This document shows, in pieces, positions 1 through 8,465 of a stretch of DNA of 64,000 nucleotides. The DNA is from Vicinamibacterales bacterium (GTDB taxonomy: Bacteria > Acidobacteriota > Vicinamibacteria > Vicinamibacterales > 2-12-FULL-66-21). Every line of letters begins with the position of its first letter. The stretch's first letter is position 1. The stretch covers positions 1 to 64,000 of the forward strand of contig DASSPH010000066.1 of the NCBI GenBank assembly GCA_035699745.1, read 5' to 3'. The notes below the pieces were generated by a model. The model was not told the DNA's origin and made no database searches. It saw only the letters and a list, made by a program, of their open reading frames with translations. The translations under genes were made by a program, and so were the position numbers.

Positions 1-321
1 CCACTTCGACGCCCACGACGCGCCGAACGGGATGACCGCCCACGCCATCATGGCCGGCGCGAAGGAGAGCATCGGCGCCAGGAAGAAGAGCGCCTTGTTC
101 GCGTACGGCGGCAGCGTCTCCTCTTTCATGATGTTCTTCACGCCGTCGGCGATCGGCTGCAGCAGGCCGTGCGGGCCGACACGGTACGGCCCGACCCGCG
201 ACTGCATCCGCGCCGCGAACTTCCGCTCGAGCAGCGTCACGTAGGCGAGCACGCCGGTGAGCACGCCGAGAATGGCGGCCCCCATCAGCGCCGCGGCGAC
301 GGCGGGCGGCAGCGCGATCAC
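1..321 (-). CDS. nuoH: NADH-quinone oxidoreductase subunit H, N-terminal part (cut by window edge)
   Basis: Membrane subunit of complex I next to the quinone cavity. Only the first 107 codons are in the window. The frame starts at a GTG whose last two bases are shared with the nuoD stop (GTGA, 4-base overlap), so the two are translationally coupled. A first membrane helix is followed by the family signature [16 protein letters not shown] and then [17 protein letters not shown], which is diagnostic for NuoH. The gene directly follows nuoD, with no nuoE, nuoF or nuoG between them. The identification is firm. The rest of the protein lies beyond position 1. Confidence 0.93.
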   Translation of the reverse strand, partial: MIALPPAVAAALMGAAILGVLTGVLAYVTLLERKFAARMQSRVGPYRVGPHGLLQPIADGVKNIMKEETLPPYANKALFFLAPMLSFAPAMMAWAVIPFGASWASKW

Positions 322-1466
322 CGGTCCACCTCGCCGAACACCGGATCCACCGAGCCCATGATCGCGACGACGTCCGCGACGCTGGTGCCGGGCAGGATGT
401 GCGGCAGCACCGCGAGGTTCGAGAACGACGCCCCTCGCCACTTCATGCGATACGGCTTGTTGCTGCCATCGGACACGAGATAGCAGCCGACCTCCCCGCG
501 CGGCCCTTCCACGCGCGCGTAGGCCTCCCCCTTCGGCACCTTCACCTGGGCCAGCGACTTCACCCCCGGGCGCGAGGAGATCGGCCCCGGCGGCAGGCCG
601 TCGAGGGCCTGCCGGATGATCCGGATCGACTGGCGGAACTCCACCATCCGGACCAGATACCGCGCTTCGCAGTCGCCGGCCGGCCGGACCGGGACATCGA
701 ACGCGAAATCGCCGTACGACGAATACGGCTGCGCGCGGCGCAGATCGTAGGCGATCCCCGAGCCGCGGAGGAGCGGGCCGCTGACGCCGACGTCCTGGGC
801 GAGCGCCGCCGAGATCACCCCGACCCCGCGCGTGCGCATCGTGAAGAACGGGTTGTCCGCCAGCATCCCCTCGTATTCGTCGAGCCGCTGCTCGATGAGG
901 TCCACCGTCCGCCGGCACTGCTGCACCCAGCCGTCCGGCAGGTCGTAGCGCACGCCGCCGACCTGGTGAAATCCGTAGAGCAGGCGCGCGCCGACCAGCG
1001 ACTCGAACAGGTCGAGCACCAGCTCGCGCTCGCGGATGCAGTAGAGGAAGATCGTCGCGCCGCCGCCCAGCGCGCCGCCCATGTCCATGCACCACGTGCC
1101 CAGCCACAGGCAGTGCGACGCGATCCGCTGCAGCTCGCCGACGATGACCCGCAGGTACTGCGCGCGCTTGGGGACCTCGAACTGCCCGATCTGCTCGGCC
1201 GCCATCACGTACGCCAGCTCGCTCGACATCGCCGCGACGTAGTCCGTCTTCGACGCGATCGTCGGGTACTGCACGTAAGCCAGCGTCTCCGCGAGCTTCT
1301 CGTGGCAGCGGTGCAGGTAGCCGATCACCGCGTCGACGCCCACCACCGTCTCCCCTTCGAGCGTGAGGATGGCGCGGAACACGCCGTGGGCCGAGGGATG
1401 CTGCGGCCCCATGTTCATGGTCAGCCGCTCGCTGCCGGTGTAGTCGAGTGCGCGAACGTCAGGCAT
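318..1466 (-). CDS. nuoD: NADH-quinone oxidoreductase subunit D (49 kDa subunit)
   Basis: Peripheral-arm subunit of complex I that helps form the quinone site beside the N2 cluster of NuoB. The 382-residue length is normal for an unfused Nuo[13 protein letters not shown] lies at residues 17-28 and carries the conserved His pair (H23, H27) of the quinone pocket. The C-terminus, [12 protein letters not shown], is the usual family ending. It starts 12 bases after nuoC and overlaps the nuoH start by four bases. NuoC and NuoD are separate here, unlike the fused NuoCD of enterobacteria. Confidence 0.97.
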   Translation of the reverse strand: MPDVRALDYTGSERLTMNMGPQHPSAHGVFRAILTLEGETVVGVDAVIGYLHRCHEKLAETLAYVQYPTIASKTDYVAAMSSELAYVMAAEQIGQFEVPKRAQYLRVIVGELQRIASHCLWLGTWCMDMGGALGGGATIFLYCIRERELVLDLFESLVGARLLYGFHQVGGVRYDLPDGWVQQCRRTVDLIEQRLDEYEGMLADNPFFTMRTRGVGVISAALAQDVGVSGPLLRGSGIAYDLRRAQPYSSYGDFAFDVPVRPAGDCEARYLVRMVEFRQSIRIIRQALDGLPPGPISSRPGVKSLAQVKVPKGEAYARVEGPRGEVGCYLVSDGSNKPYRMKWRGASFSNLAVLPHILPGTSVADVVAIMGSVDPVFGEVDR

Positions 1467-1478
1467 GCGGGCAGGCGC

Positions 1479-1931
1479 CTACCGGTACGGCGGATGCGGC
1501 GTGTCGACCGCGTAAGACTTGAGGAGCGGATGCCCCTCCCAGTCGTCGGCGAGCAGGATGCGGCGGCGATCGGGATGGCCGGCGAACTCGACGCCGAACA
1601 TGTCGTAGCACTCGCGCTCCATCCAGTTCGCGCCGCGGTAGACCGGCACCAGCGACGGACACGCCGTCCCGCCGGCGCCGAGCTTGGTCCGCAGCTGCAC
1701 CGAGACGCGCGCCTCGAGGTTGTCGAGCCGGGCAATCACTTCGAGGCCCTCGGCCTTCCAGTCGATCGCGGTCAGGAAATTGAAGAACGCGCAGCCGAGC
1801 GTGTCTTTCGCGAACCGCGCCGTGGCCTGCCACGCCTCCGGCTGCACCCGGGCGACGATGGGGGCCGTCCCCTCGATGGTCGTGACCCCCTCGACCAGCG
1901 TCAGCAGCTCGCGCGCGCGTTCGGGCGTCAT
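1479..1931 (-). CDS. nuoC: NADH-quinone oxidoreductase subunit C (30 kDa subunit)
   Basis: Peripheral subunit of complex I that scaffolds NuoB and NuoD. The protein has 150 residues. The PROSITE-type signature is visible as NWMERECYDMFGVEF near residues 102-116, followed by HPDRRRILLADDWEGHPLLK. The canonical motif has Leu where the first Arg after HPD sits. The ATG lies one base after the nuoB stop (TGACATG), so it is tightly coupled to nuoB and followed closely by nuoD. Confidence 0.96.
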   Translation of the reverse strand: MTPERARELLTLVEGVTTIEGTAPIVARVQPEAWQATARFAKDTLGCAFFNFLTAIDWKAEGLEVIARLDNLEARVSVQLRTKLGAGGTACPSLVPVYRGANWMERECYDMFGVEFAGHPDRRRILLADDWEGHPLLKSYAVDTPHPPYR

Positions 1932-1932
1932 G

Positions 1933-2568
1933 TCAATCGACCTTCGGACCCGGTTCGGCGCGGCGGCCGGTGCGGCGGAAATGCGAGATCTGATCCTGGA
2001 GCAGCAGCAGCCCGTTCAACAGCGACTCGGGCGGCGGAGGACACCCGGGCACGTAGACGTCGACGGGGATGATCCGATCCACGCCCTTCACCACGTGGTA
2101 GCCGTGGCGGAACGGCCCGCCGGAATTGGCGCACGAGCCCATCGAGACCGCCCACTTCGGATCCGGCATCTGGTCGTAGATGCGCTCCAGCATCGGCGCC
2201 ATCTTGATGGTGACGGTCCCCGACACGATCATCAGATCGGAGTGGCGCGGCGACGCCCACGGCACCATCCCGAGGCGCTCGACGTCGAAGCGCGACGCGA
2301 AGGTCGCCATCATCTCGATCGCGCAGCAGGCGAGGCCGAACGACACCGGCCACACCGAGGACTTGCGCGCCCAGTTGAAGAAGCCGTCGGCCACGGTGGT
2401 GACGACGAACCCGCCAGGGAAGGCGTGGATGCCCTCGGTCACGCGCTCGAACAGCGAGGACGCGGCGTCGCCCGTCTCGGGCCGCCGCTGGTGGTGGGTC
2501 TCCCACTCCTGGAGATCTTTGACGTCGCGCCAGAGCGGAATCGGAATCTGCGGAACCGGCGGCTTCAC
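1933..2568 (-). CDS. nuoB: NADH-quinone oxidoreductase subunit B (N2 cluster subunit)
   Basis: Iron-sulfur subunit carrying the N2 tetranuclear cluster, the last electron donor to quinone in complex I. With the GTG chosen here (GTGA overlap with the nuoA stop) the protein has 211 residues. The four cluster ligands are visible: tandem Cys81-Cys82 in [11 protein letters not shown], Cys146 in MGSCANSGG and Cys176 in [11 protein letters not shown] second in-frame GTG lies two codons upstream (2574). The ~50-residue N-terminal extension before the conserved core is within the range seen in the family. Surrounded by nuoA and nuoC on the same strand. Confidence 0.96.
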   Translation of the reverse strand: MKPPVPQIPIPLWRDVKDLQEWETHHQRRPETGDAASSLFERVTEGIHAFPGGFVVTTVADGFFNWARKSSVWPVSFGLACCAIEMMATFASRFDVERLGMVPWASPRHSDLMIVSGTVTIKMAPMLERIYDQMPDPKWAVSMGSCANSGGPFRHGYHVVKGVDRIIPVDVYVPGCPPPPESLLNGLLLLQDQISHFRRTGRRAEPGPKVD

Positions 2569-2921
2569 TTCCACTCGAGGAGCCCCTCCCGATAGGCGTA
2601 AATCCACGCGAGCCCGAGGATGCCGACGAACCCCAGCATGACCAGGAGGCCGCCAACCCCGAGCGCGCGCATCGTCACGGCCCACGGAAAGAGGAACACC
2701 GCGAGCGTATCGAAGACGAGGAAGATCAGGGCGACGAGATAAAACCCGACCGGAAACTGCACCCAGGCTTCGCCGATGGGCTCGGCGCCGCATTCGTAGT
2801 TCACGGCCTTGGCCGCTGAGGGGCGCGACGGCCGGACGACCCAGGCGGCGGCCAGAGATCCGGCGGCGAACGCCAGGATCAGCCCGAAAAAGATCGCAAC
2901 CGGCAGATAACCGCTCAGCAT
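2565..2921 (-). CDS. nuoA: NADH-quinone oxidoreductase subunit A
   Basis: Small membrane subunit of complex I with three predicted transmembrane helices, 118 residues. The family landmarks YECG (residues 42-45) followed by the [12 protein letters not shown] helix with its acidic residue are present. The start is placed at [13 protein letters not shown] because the longer upstream frame encodes a non-membrane Arg/Pro-rich stretch that overlaps the divergent promoter region. It is the first gene of the nuoABCDH operon and overlaps nuoB by four bases. Confidence 0.95.
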   Translation of the reverse strand: MLSGYLPVAIFFGLILAFAAGSLAAAWVVRPSRPSAAKAVNYECGAEPIGEAWVQFPVGFYLVALIFLVFDTLAVFLFPWAVTMRALGVGGLLVMLGFVGILGLAWIYAYREGLLEWK

Positions 2922-2947
2922 CGGCGTGGACTTCGCAGGATGCGGAG

Positions 2948-3014
2948 AGCATAGCACGCGGCGGTGCCCGGATCGGCCGGACGCGATGCGGGCGGCCGGG
3001 TACCGCATTACAAT
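2948..3014. promoter_or_regulatory. Divergent promoter region between nuoA and the GMC dehydrogenase
   Basis: The 112-base gap between the two divergent start codons holds two -10-like boxes. TATGCT, reading on the minus strand at 2953-2948, is 26 bases before nuoA. TACAAT, on the plus strand at 3009-3014, is 19 bases before the GMC gene. No convincing -35 hexamers are seen. This is pattern-based only. Confidence 0.3.
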
Positions 3015-3033
3015 CGGCGCGGGACACCCACCT

Positions 3034-4755
3034 ATGCAAATCATCCGCAATCGCAGAATTTACGACGTCGCCATCATCGGCTCCGGCGCGGGGGGCGGCA
3101 TGGCCGCGAAGGTCCTCACCGAAGCCGGGGCCGACGTCGTCATGCTCGAGGCCGGGCCGATGTGGGATCCGGTCAAGGACTCCTACATGTTCCGGTGGAA
3201 CTACGACAGCCCGCGGCGCGGCGCGGCCATCCCCACCCAGCAGTTCGGGGAGTACGACGCCGCGTTCGGCGGGTGGACCCTCGACGGCGAGCCCTACACC
3301 ACCGCCGCGGGCGACGACTTCTTCTGGTTCCGATCGCGCATGCTCGGCGGCCGCACCAACCACTGGGGGCGGATCTCGCTGCGCTTCGGGCCCGACGACT
3401 TCCAGCGCAAGTCCATTGATGGGCTCGGCGACAACTGGCCGATCACCTACGAGGACATGAAGCCCTGGTACGACGAGACCGATCGGCTGATCGGCATCTT
3501 CGGCACCAACCTCCCGTTCCGCAACGAGCCCGACGGCATCTTCCTGCCGCCGCCGAAGCCGCGCTGCTACGAGCTGCTGATCCAGCAGGCGTCGGAGAAG
3601 CTGGGGGTTCCCTGCGTGCCGTCGCGGCTGTCGATTCTCACCCGCCCGCACAACGGCCGCGCCGCGTGCCATTACTGCGGCCAGTGCAACCGCGGCTGCG
3701 CGACGCACTCGAACTTCTCGTCCCCCTCGGTGCTGATCCCGCCGGCGATGAAGACGGGCAGGCTCACCATCGTCGCCAACGCGATGGCGCGCGAGGTCAC
3801 CGTGGACGAGAACGGGCTCGCCTCGGGCGTGTCGTACATCGACAAGAACACGGTCCGCGACAATCACGTCCGCGCCCGGATCGTCGTCCTCGCGGCGAGC
3901 GCCTGCGAGACCGCCCGCATCCTGCTGAACTCGAAGTCGCCGAAGTTCCCCCAGGGCCTCGCCAACTCCACCGGCATCGTCGGCAAGTACCTGACGGACT
4001 CGACCGGCACGGGCGTGACCGGGTTCATCCCGAAGATGATGGACAACCACCCGCACAACGAGGACGGCACCGGCGGCGCCCACCTCTACATGCCGTGGTG
4101 GATCGACAACAGGAAGCTGGACTTCCCGCGCGGGTATCACATCGAGATCGGAGGCGGCCGGCGCATGCCGGGCGCCGGCTTCCTCGGCAACATCCACGCC
4201 TATACCGGCGTGGAAGCGTCGGGAACGCCGATCGCGTTCGGCGGCTACGGCGCGAGCCTCAAGCGCGACTACCGCCGCGTCTATGGGTCGACCGTCAGCT
4301 TCGCCGGACGCGGCGAGATGATTCCGAACCCGGACAGCTGGATGGAAATCGATCCGCGCGTGGTCGACAAGTGGGGCATCCCGGTGCCGCGGTTCCACTT
4401 CAAGTGGAGCGACTACGAGATCAAGCAGGCGAAGCACATGCAGGAGACCTTCCGCGCCATCATTCACGAGATGGGCGGGACGCCGCTGTCGCCGATGCCG
4501 ACGGCGCAGCAGAACTACGATCTCGCGCCCGGCGGCCGCATCATCCACGAAATCGGCGTCGTCCGGATGGGCAACGATCCGAACACCTCGGCGCTGAACA
4601 AGTACTGCCAGGCGCACGACGCGAAGACCGTCTTCGTCGCCGACGGCGCCCCGTTCGTGTCGCAGCCGGACAAGAACTGCACGTGGACGATCCTGGCGCT
4701 GGCGATGCGCACGGCGAACTACATCGCCGAGCAGCGCAAGGCAGGAGCCATCTGA
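3034..4755 (+). CDS. GMC-family FAD-dependent dehydrogenase, large subunit
   Basis: Predicted flavoprotein oxidising a sugar or alcohol, 573 residues. The Rossmann FAD motif GSGAGGG is at residues 16-22 and the GMC C-terminal segment with [19 protein letters not shown] is present. A cysteine cluster C-x2-C-x2-C-x3-C (C212, C215, C218, C222) lies mid-protein. Similar Cys sets occur in gluconate/glucose dehydrogenase-type GMC subunits, where an Fe-S cluster is known in some members. The protein has no signal peptide. The next gene encodes a Tat-tagged subunit-3 protein, so export by hitch-hiking is likely. The ATG at 3034 was chosen because the frame upstream of it is not GMC-like. The substrate cannot be told from sequence. 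Confidence 0.9.
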   Translation: MQIIRNRRIYDVAIIGSGAGGGMAAKVLTEAGADVVMLEAGPMWDPVKDSYMFRWNYDSPRRGAAIPTQQFGEYDAAFGGWTLDGEPYTTAAGDDFFWFRSRMLGGRTNHWGRISLRFGPDDFQRKSIDGLGDNWPITYEDMKPWYDETDRLIGIFGTNLPFRNEPDGIFLPPPKPRCYELLIQQASEKLGVPCVPSRLSILTRPHNGRAACHYCGQCNRGCATHSNFSSPSVLIPPAMKTGRLTIVANAMAREVTVDENGLASGVSYIDKNTVRDNHVRARIVVLAASACETARILLNSKSPKFPQGLANSTGIVGKYLTDSTGTGVTGFIPKMMDNHPHNEDGTGGAHLYMPWWIDNRKLDFPRGYHIEIGGGRRMPGAGFLGNIHAYTGVEASGTPIAFGGYGASLKRDYRRVYGSTVSFAGRGEMIPNPDSWMEIDPRVVDKWGIPVPRFHFKWSDYEIKQAKHMQETFRAIIHEMGGTPLSPMPTAQQNYDLAPGGRIIHEIGVVRMGNDPNTSALNKYCQAHDAKTVFVADGAPFVSQPDKNCTWTILALAMRTANYIAEQRKAGAI

Positions 4756-4758
4756 GGC

Positions 4759-4794
4759 CACGGATCACACGGAACACACGGAACACACGGATGA
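4759..4794. repeat. Four 9-bp tandem repeats CACGGAWSA
   Basis: Units CACGGATCA, CACGGAACA, CACGGAACA and CACGGATGA run head to tail in the 42-base gap between the GMC subunit and its partner. The last unit is exactly the reverse complement of a unit at 61263-61271, so the motif recurs in the genome. Confidence 0.85.
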
Positions 4795-4797
4795 CTT

Positions 4798-5394
4798 ATG
4801 GATAAGCTGAATCGCAGAACGTTGCTCAAGGTGCTCGGCGCGGCGCCCGCCGCCGCCGGGTTCACCTGGACCGAGGCGGAGGCGGCGCAGGCGGCGAAGT
4901 CGCAGGCGGCGCGGCGCACCGGGGCGAAGCCCGCCGCCTTCAAGCCGAAGTTCTTCACCGCGCACGAATGGGCGACGGTGAACCTGCTCGTCGACATCAT
5001 CATCCCGAAGGACGAGCGCTCGGGCAGCGCCACGGACGCGGGCGTGCCGGAGTTCATGGACTTCATGATGAGCGACCAGCCGGGGCGGCAGACCGCGATG
5101 CGCGGCGGGCTGCGCTGGATCGACGCGCAGTGCGAGAAGCGGTACGACAAGCGCTTCCTCGAGTGCACCGAGGCCGAGCGCACGGCGGTGCTCGACGACA
5201 TCGCGTGGCCGCAGAAGGCGAAGCCGGAGTTCCTGCACGGCGTCACGTTCTTCAACAGCTTCCGCGATCTGACGGCCGCGGGTTTCTGGTCCAGCAAGAT
5301 GGGCGTGATCGACCTCGAGTACACGGGCAACACGATGATGCCGGAGTGGCCCGGCTGTCCGCCTGAGGCGCTGAAGAAGCTCGGGGTCGGCTAG
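4798..5394 (+). CDS. Gluconate 2-dehydrogenase subunit 3 family protein (Tat-exported small subunit)
   Basis: Small partner subunit of the preceding GMC dehydrogenase, 198 residues. The N-terminus has a twin-arginine signal (NRRTLLKVLG, Arg6-Arg7) followed by an Ala-rich hydrophobic stretch. The body matches the subunit-3 family: HEWATVNLLVDIIIPKDERSG followed by GVPEFMDFMM. In characterised homologues this subunit escorts the folded FAD subunit through the Tat system and stabilises it. Expression with the GMC gene is likely, as the gap is 42 bases. No cytochrome c subunit follows within the window. Confidence 0.88.
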   Translation: MDKLNRRTLLKVLGAAPAAAGFTWTEAEAAQAAKSQAARRTGAKPAAFKPKFFTAHEWATVNLLVDIIIPKDERSGSATDAGVPEFMDFMMSDQPGRQTAMRGGLRWIDAQCEKRYDKRFLECTEAERTAVLDDIAWPQKAKPEFLHGVTFFNSFRDLTAAGFWSSKMGVIDLEYTGNTMMPEWPGCPPEALKKLGVG

Positions 5395-5434
5395 AGAGTT
5401 CAGCCGTCAGCCGAAAGCGGAGAGCGGAGTCCGC

Positions 5435-5851
5435 ATGAAAGTTCCGGCCCGATGGTCGGCGATCGACGACTCGGAACCGCTGCCGGTGTCCCTGCTGCGC
5501 GCGCCTGCCGCAATCGCCGCGGGCGCCTTCGTTGCCGGCGTGGCCGTGGGCGCCGTCGCGGCCCCGTTCGCGTCGGCGCCGACGCCGGCGATCACGTATC
5601 TCCTCACCCTCATCGTGTGCGCGCCGTTTCTGCTGCCGACGTCGGCCTATCGCCGGCACCGCGCGCTCTGGTGGTGGATGGCCGCGGCCGCCGCCCTCGC
5701 CACCATGCGCGCCGTCTTCATGGCGGGCTTCCTGCTGCCGTACCAGTCCTGGGGAGCGTGGGCGCTGAAATGCGCGATGGATCTCCTCGCCGCCGCGGTC
5801 CTGTGGCTCGCGACGCTGGCGATTTTCAGAGCCCCAGTCCCCGATTCGTAA
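5435..5851 (+). CDS. Small integral membrane protein of unknown function
   Basis: 138 residues with about four hydrophobic segments (Ala-rich helix near residues 25-45, then ITYLLTLIVCAPFLL, WWWMAAAAALATM and LLAAAVLWLATLAIF). I do not recognise the family. It has an ATG preceded by a GGAG stretch and follows the dehydrogenase subunit-3 gene by 40 bases. It might be a membrane anchor or accessory protein for the dehydrogenase, but nothing in the sequence proves it. Confidence 0.6.
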   Translation: MKVPARWSAIDDSEPLPVSLLRAPAAIAAGAFVAGVAVGAVAAPFASAPTPAITYLLTLIVCAPFLLPTSAYRRHRALWWWMAAAAALATMRAVFMAGFLLPYQSWGAWALKCAMDLLAAAVLWLATLAIFRAPVPDS

Positions 5852-5852
5852 C

Positions 5853-5930
5853 CGATCGCCCGATCACCCGATCACCCGATCACCCGATCACCCGATCGCC
5901 CGATCGCCCGATCGCCCGATCGCCCGATCA
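5853..5930. repeat. 8-bp tandem repeat CGATCRCC, about 9.75 copies
   Basis: Nine complete units plus six bases. The order is one G-type unit (CGATCGCC), four A-type units (CGATCACC), four G-type units, then CGATCA. It fills the space between two convergent genes, and its last three bases are the stop codon of the cupin gene. A related CGATCCCC-type repeat is at 35598-35623. Confidence 0.93.
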
Positions 5931-6353
5931 CTTCGCTTTCCAGTTGATCACGTGATACGTGGCGGGCGTCGAGCCGACGTTCTTGATGTTGTGCAGCTGG
6001 TTCGACGCCTGGAAGATCAACGATCCGGGCCCGCCGCGTTTCAGCTCGCCGTTGACCAGAGCTTCGACCTGCCCCTCCTTGACGATGAGGATCTCTTCGT
6101 TGGGATGCCGGTGCGGCGGGTGCGATTCCTCACCCGGGCGCAGCGTCGTGATGTGAATCTCGAGCTCCGCCAGCGTCGCCGTGGGCTGCTGCACGACCCG
6201 CCGCACTTCGCCGGTCCGGTTCGGCTGCGGGCTCAAGCTCGACCACTCGAAGAGTGTGGACGGCAGAACGTCGGCCCGTGCGGACGCGATCGATACCGCT
6301 GTCAGCGTGAGAAGAACCGCGATGGAAGCCACTGCCACGTCTCGACGCGTCAT
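5928..6353 (-). CDS. Exported cupin-domain protein
   Basis: Single-domain cupin, 141 residues, with an N-terminal signal peptide (TRRDVAVAS followed by a hydrophobic stretch and SARA). Metal-binding residues are visible: H81, H83 and E87 in HRHPNEE of motif 1, and H121 in motif 2. The fold is secure; the substrate or role is unknown. The ATG at 6353 is preferred over the one four codons upstream, because GAGGAG lies five bases before it. The stop codon overlaps the tandem repeat at 5853-5930. Confidence 0.82.
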   Translation of the reverse strand: MTRRDVAVASIAVLLTLTAVSIASARADVLPSTLFEWSSLSPQPNRTGEVRRVVQQPTATLAELEIHITTLRPGEESHPPHRHPNEEILIVKEGQVEALVNGELKRGGPGSLIFQASNQLHNIKNVGSTPATYHVINWKAK

Positions 6354-6479
6354 AACACTCCTCATCCGACATCCGCAGTCGTGGACTCACCCGACCGTGA
6401 GTTCTCCGCGCAGGTGGATGTCCTTTGACGACGACCCGATCATCTGCCGGTTTCATGATTTGCGAGGCGCGATACGCCC

Positions 6480-7646
6480 TCAGGGATTCACGAACACGAC
6501 GCTGACCGGGAACGGGACCTGAAGCGTGGTTCCCGCCGGCGTGAGCCCGCCGGTCGCCTGATCGATCCGGAACACCACGATCGTGCTCGAGTTCTGGTTG
6601 GCCGCAATCAGGAGACGCCCGGACGGATCGATCGCGAAGTTGCGCGGCGTCTTCCCCTGCGTCGACGCGCGATCGAGCGCCGTCAGCGTGCCCTTCCCGG
6701 CGTCGATCCGGAAAGCCGCGATGCTGTCGTGGCCGCGATTGGACGCGTAGAGGAACCTGCCGCCCGGGTGCACGGCGATCTCGGCGCCGCTGTTGTCGCC
6801 GGCGAATCCTTCCGGCAGCGTGGAGAGCGTCTGGAGTTCGGTCAGCGTCCCGCGCGTGGCGTCATACCGCATCGCCACCACACGGGAGAGCATCTCGCTC
6901 AGGACGTAGGCGAACTTCCCGTCGGGCCGGAACGCCAGGTGCCGCGGACCGGATCCCGGTGCAATCGCGGAGAACGGCGGATCCGCGGGGGCCAGACCGC
7001 CGGCGCGCGGATCGATCCGGTAGGTCAGCACCTTGTCGAGGCCGAGATCCGCGGCGAGCACGAAGCGGTTGTCGGGCGACACCGTCACCGCGTGGCCGTG
7101 CGGTCCGCTCTGGCGTTCCTTGTTCACGCTCGAGCCGCTGTGCTGGAAGAACGCCGAGGCGTCGCCAAGCCGGCCGTCGTCCTGCACCGGAAACGCGGCG
7201 ACGCTGCCGCCGCCGTAGTTCGCGACGAACACCCATTTGCCCGACGCGTCGAGCGAGACGTGGCACGGCCCGCCGCCGCGCGACGAGACCCGATTCAGCA
7301 GAGTCAGCGTGCCGGTGCCGCGATCGATCGAGAAGGCGCTGACGCTCCCGGCGTCGCGCCCTTGGTACCTGGACACCTCGTTCACCGCGTAGAGAAATCG
7401 CTGGTTCGGGTGCACCGCCAGAAACGACGGGCTCTCCGTTTCCGCGGCCAGGCCGTCGGTCCCCATCGGCGTCATCCCGCCGTCGGCGCGCAGCCGGTAC
7501 GCGTAGATGCCCTTGCTCGGTGCCCGTGTATAGGTTCCGACGAACACGATCCGGTCGCCGGACGTCTGCGCGCGCGGAGCCGCCGCGGCGCCGGTCCAGA
7601 CGATGGCGGCCAGCACGCCGGCAACGCCGAGGAGAATCCTGCGCAT
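6480..7646 (-). CDS. Exported lactonase-family seven-bladed beta-propeller protein
   Basis: Member of the 6-phosphogluconolactonase/muconate-cycloisomerase-like propeller family (PF10282 type), 388 residues with a signal peptide (MRRILLGVAGVLAAIVW... AAAAPRAQ). Repeated blade motifs such as FLAVHPNQRFLYAVNE, GPCHVSLDASGKWVFVANYG, HGHAVTVSPDNRFVLAADLG and PRHLAFRPDGKFAYVLSE are spaced regularly. It probably acts on sugar lactones in the periplasm, but many members are uncharacterised. The gene is divergent from the CBM9-like gene, with only 21 bases between start codons. Confidence 0.85.
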   Translation of the reverse strand: MRRILLGVAGVLAAIVWTGAAAAPRAQTSGDRIVFVGTYTRAPSKGIYAYRLRADGGMTPMGTDGLAAETESPSFLAVHPNQRFLYAVNEVSRYQGRDAGSVSAFSIDRGTGTLTLLNRVSSRGGGPCHVSLDASGKWVFVANYGGGSVAAFPVQDDGRLGDASAFFQHSGSSVNKERQSGPHGHAVTVSPDNRFVLAADLGLDKVLTYRIDPRAGGLAPADPPFSAIAPGSGPRHLAFRPDGKFAYVLSEMLSRVVAMRYDATRGTLTELQTLSTLPEGFAGDNSGAEIAVHPGGRFLYASNRGHDSIAAFRIDAGKGTLTALDRASTQGKTPRNFAIDPSGRLLIAANQNSSTIVVFRIDQATGGLTPAGTTLQVPFPVSVVFVNP

Positions 7647-7667
7647 CGGCGCTAGATTACACCTGTC

Positions 7668-8411
7668 ATGAAGGTTGTGATCTCCGTCCTGACCGTCCTG
7701 TGCCTGGTCCCGGTGACGACCCGCTATGATGGCGCCGTGAACGCGCAGCCCGCGGAGCGTCCCCGTCTGTCGGTCAAGCCGACGCCGGACTTCGAGGTTA
7801 CCGGGACGGGTGACCATCCCGGCTGGCAGGCGACGGAGTGGACCACGCTCCGCCGGCGCCAGCCGGACGGGCATCCCTACGAGACCCGATCCAAGGTGCT
7901 CTATTCGAAGACGGGTTTGTACTTCCTCATGGACGCCGCGGACAGGACGCTCACGGCGGCGATGAAGGAAGACTTCATGGATCTGTGGAACGAGGACGTC
8001 TTCGAAGTGTTCCTCTGGACGGACGAGCGCTACCCGATCTACTTCGAGTACCAGATTTCGCCGCTGAACCGCGAACTGGCGATCCTCGTGCCCAACTTCG
8101 GCGGCCAGTTTCTCGGCTGGCGGCCGTGGCATTACGAGCGGGACCGCCTCACGCGCAAGGCCACCAGCACCGTTGGCGGACCCAAGACGTCACAGGCCGC
8201 GATCGACGGCTGGCGCGCGGAGTTCTTCATTCCCTACGCGCTGCTCCGCCCGCTGCAGAACGTGCCGCCGAAGCCCGGCACCGTCTGGCGCGCGAACTTC
8301 TACCGGATGGACCATGACGCCGGCAGGCGGACGCAGTGGGAGTGGGCGCCGGTCGGCGAGAGCTTTCACGAGTACCAGAAGTTCGGCGAGCTGGTGTTCG
8401 CGGATCGCTGA
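7668..8411 (+). CDS. Exported carbohydrate-binding family 9-like protein
   Basis: A CBM9-like beta-sandwich domain (PF06452 type) fills most of the 247 residues. Typical segments are DAADRTLTAAMKEDFMDLWNEDVFEVFLWTD (split pattern WNEDVFEVF) and YFEYQISPLN, ending with WRANFYRMDHD and WAPV. The N-terminus MKVVISVLTVLCLVP looks like a signal peptide with cleavage near VNA-Q. An alternative GTG at 7737 has a TATGAT box six bases upstream and would give a protein without a signal, so the start is uncertain. The same domain recurs as the C-terminal half of the ApbE fusion 1.4 kb downstream. Confidence 0.8.
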   Translation: MKVVISVLTVLCLVPVTTRYDGAVNAQPAERPRLSVKPTPDFEVTGTGDHPGWQATEWTTLRRRQPDGHPYETRSKVLYSKTGLYFLMDAADRTLTAAMKEDFMDLWNEDVFEVFLWTDERYPIYFEYQISPLNRELAILVPNFGGQFLGWRPWHYERDRLTRKATSTVGGPKTSQAAIDGWRAEFFIPYALLRPLQNVPPKPGTVWRANFYRMDHDAGRRTQWEWAPVGESFHEYQKFGELVFADR

Positions 8412-8465
8412 CGCCAGAAAACGGCACGCCTGACCGCGCCGGGAATGCTATCATCCGCGCCACCC

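Noticed and set aside
399-2072. Long plus-strand frame across nuoD and nuoC
   Set aside because: Composition is low-complexity Arg/His/Pro with no family similarity, and both underlying minus-strand genes are certain.
1933-4761. A 942-codon open frame antisense to the GMC dehydrogenase that joins nuoB in frame
   Set aside because: Only its last ~212 codons are nuoB. The rest is an Arg/His/Asp-rich shadow of the GMC gene on the other strand, as common in GC-rich DNA.
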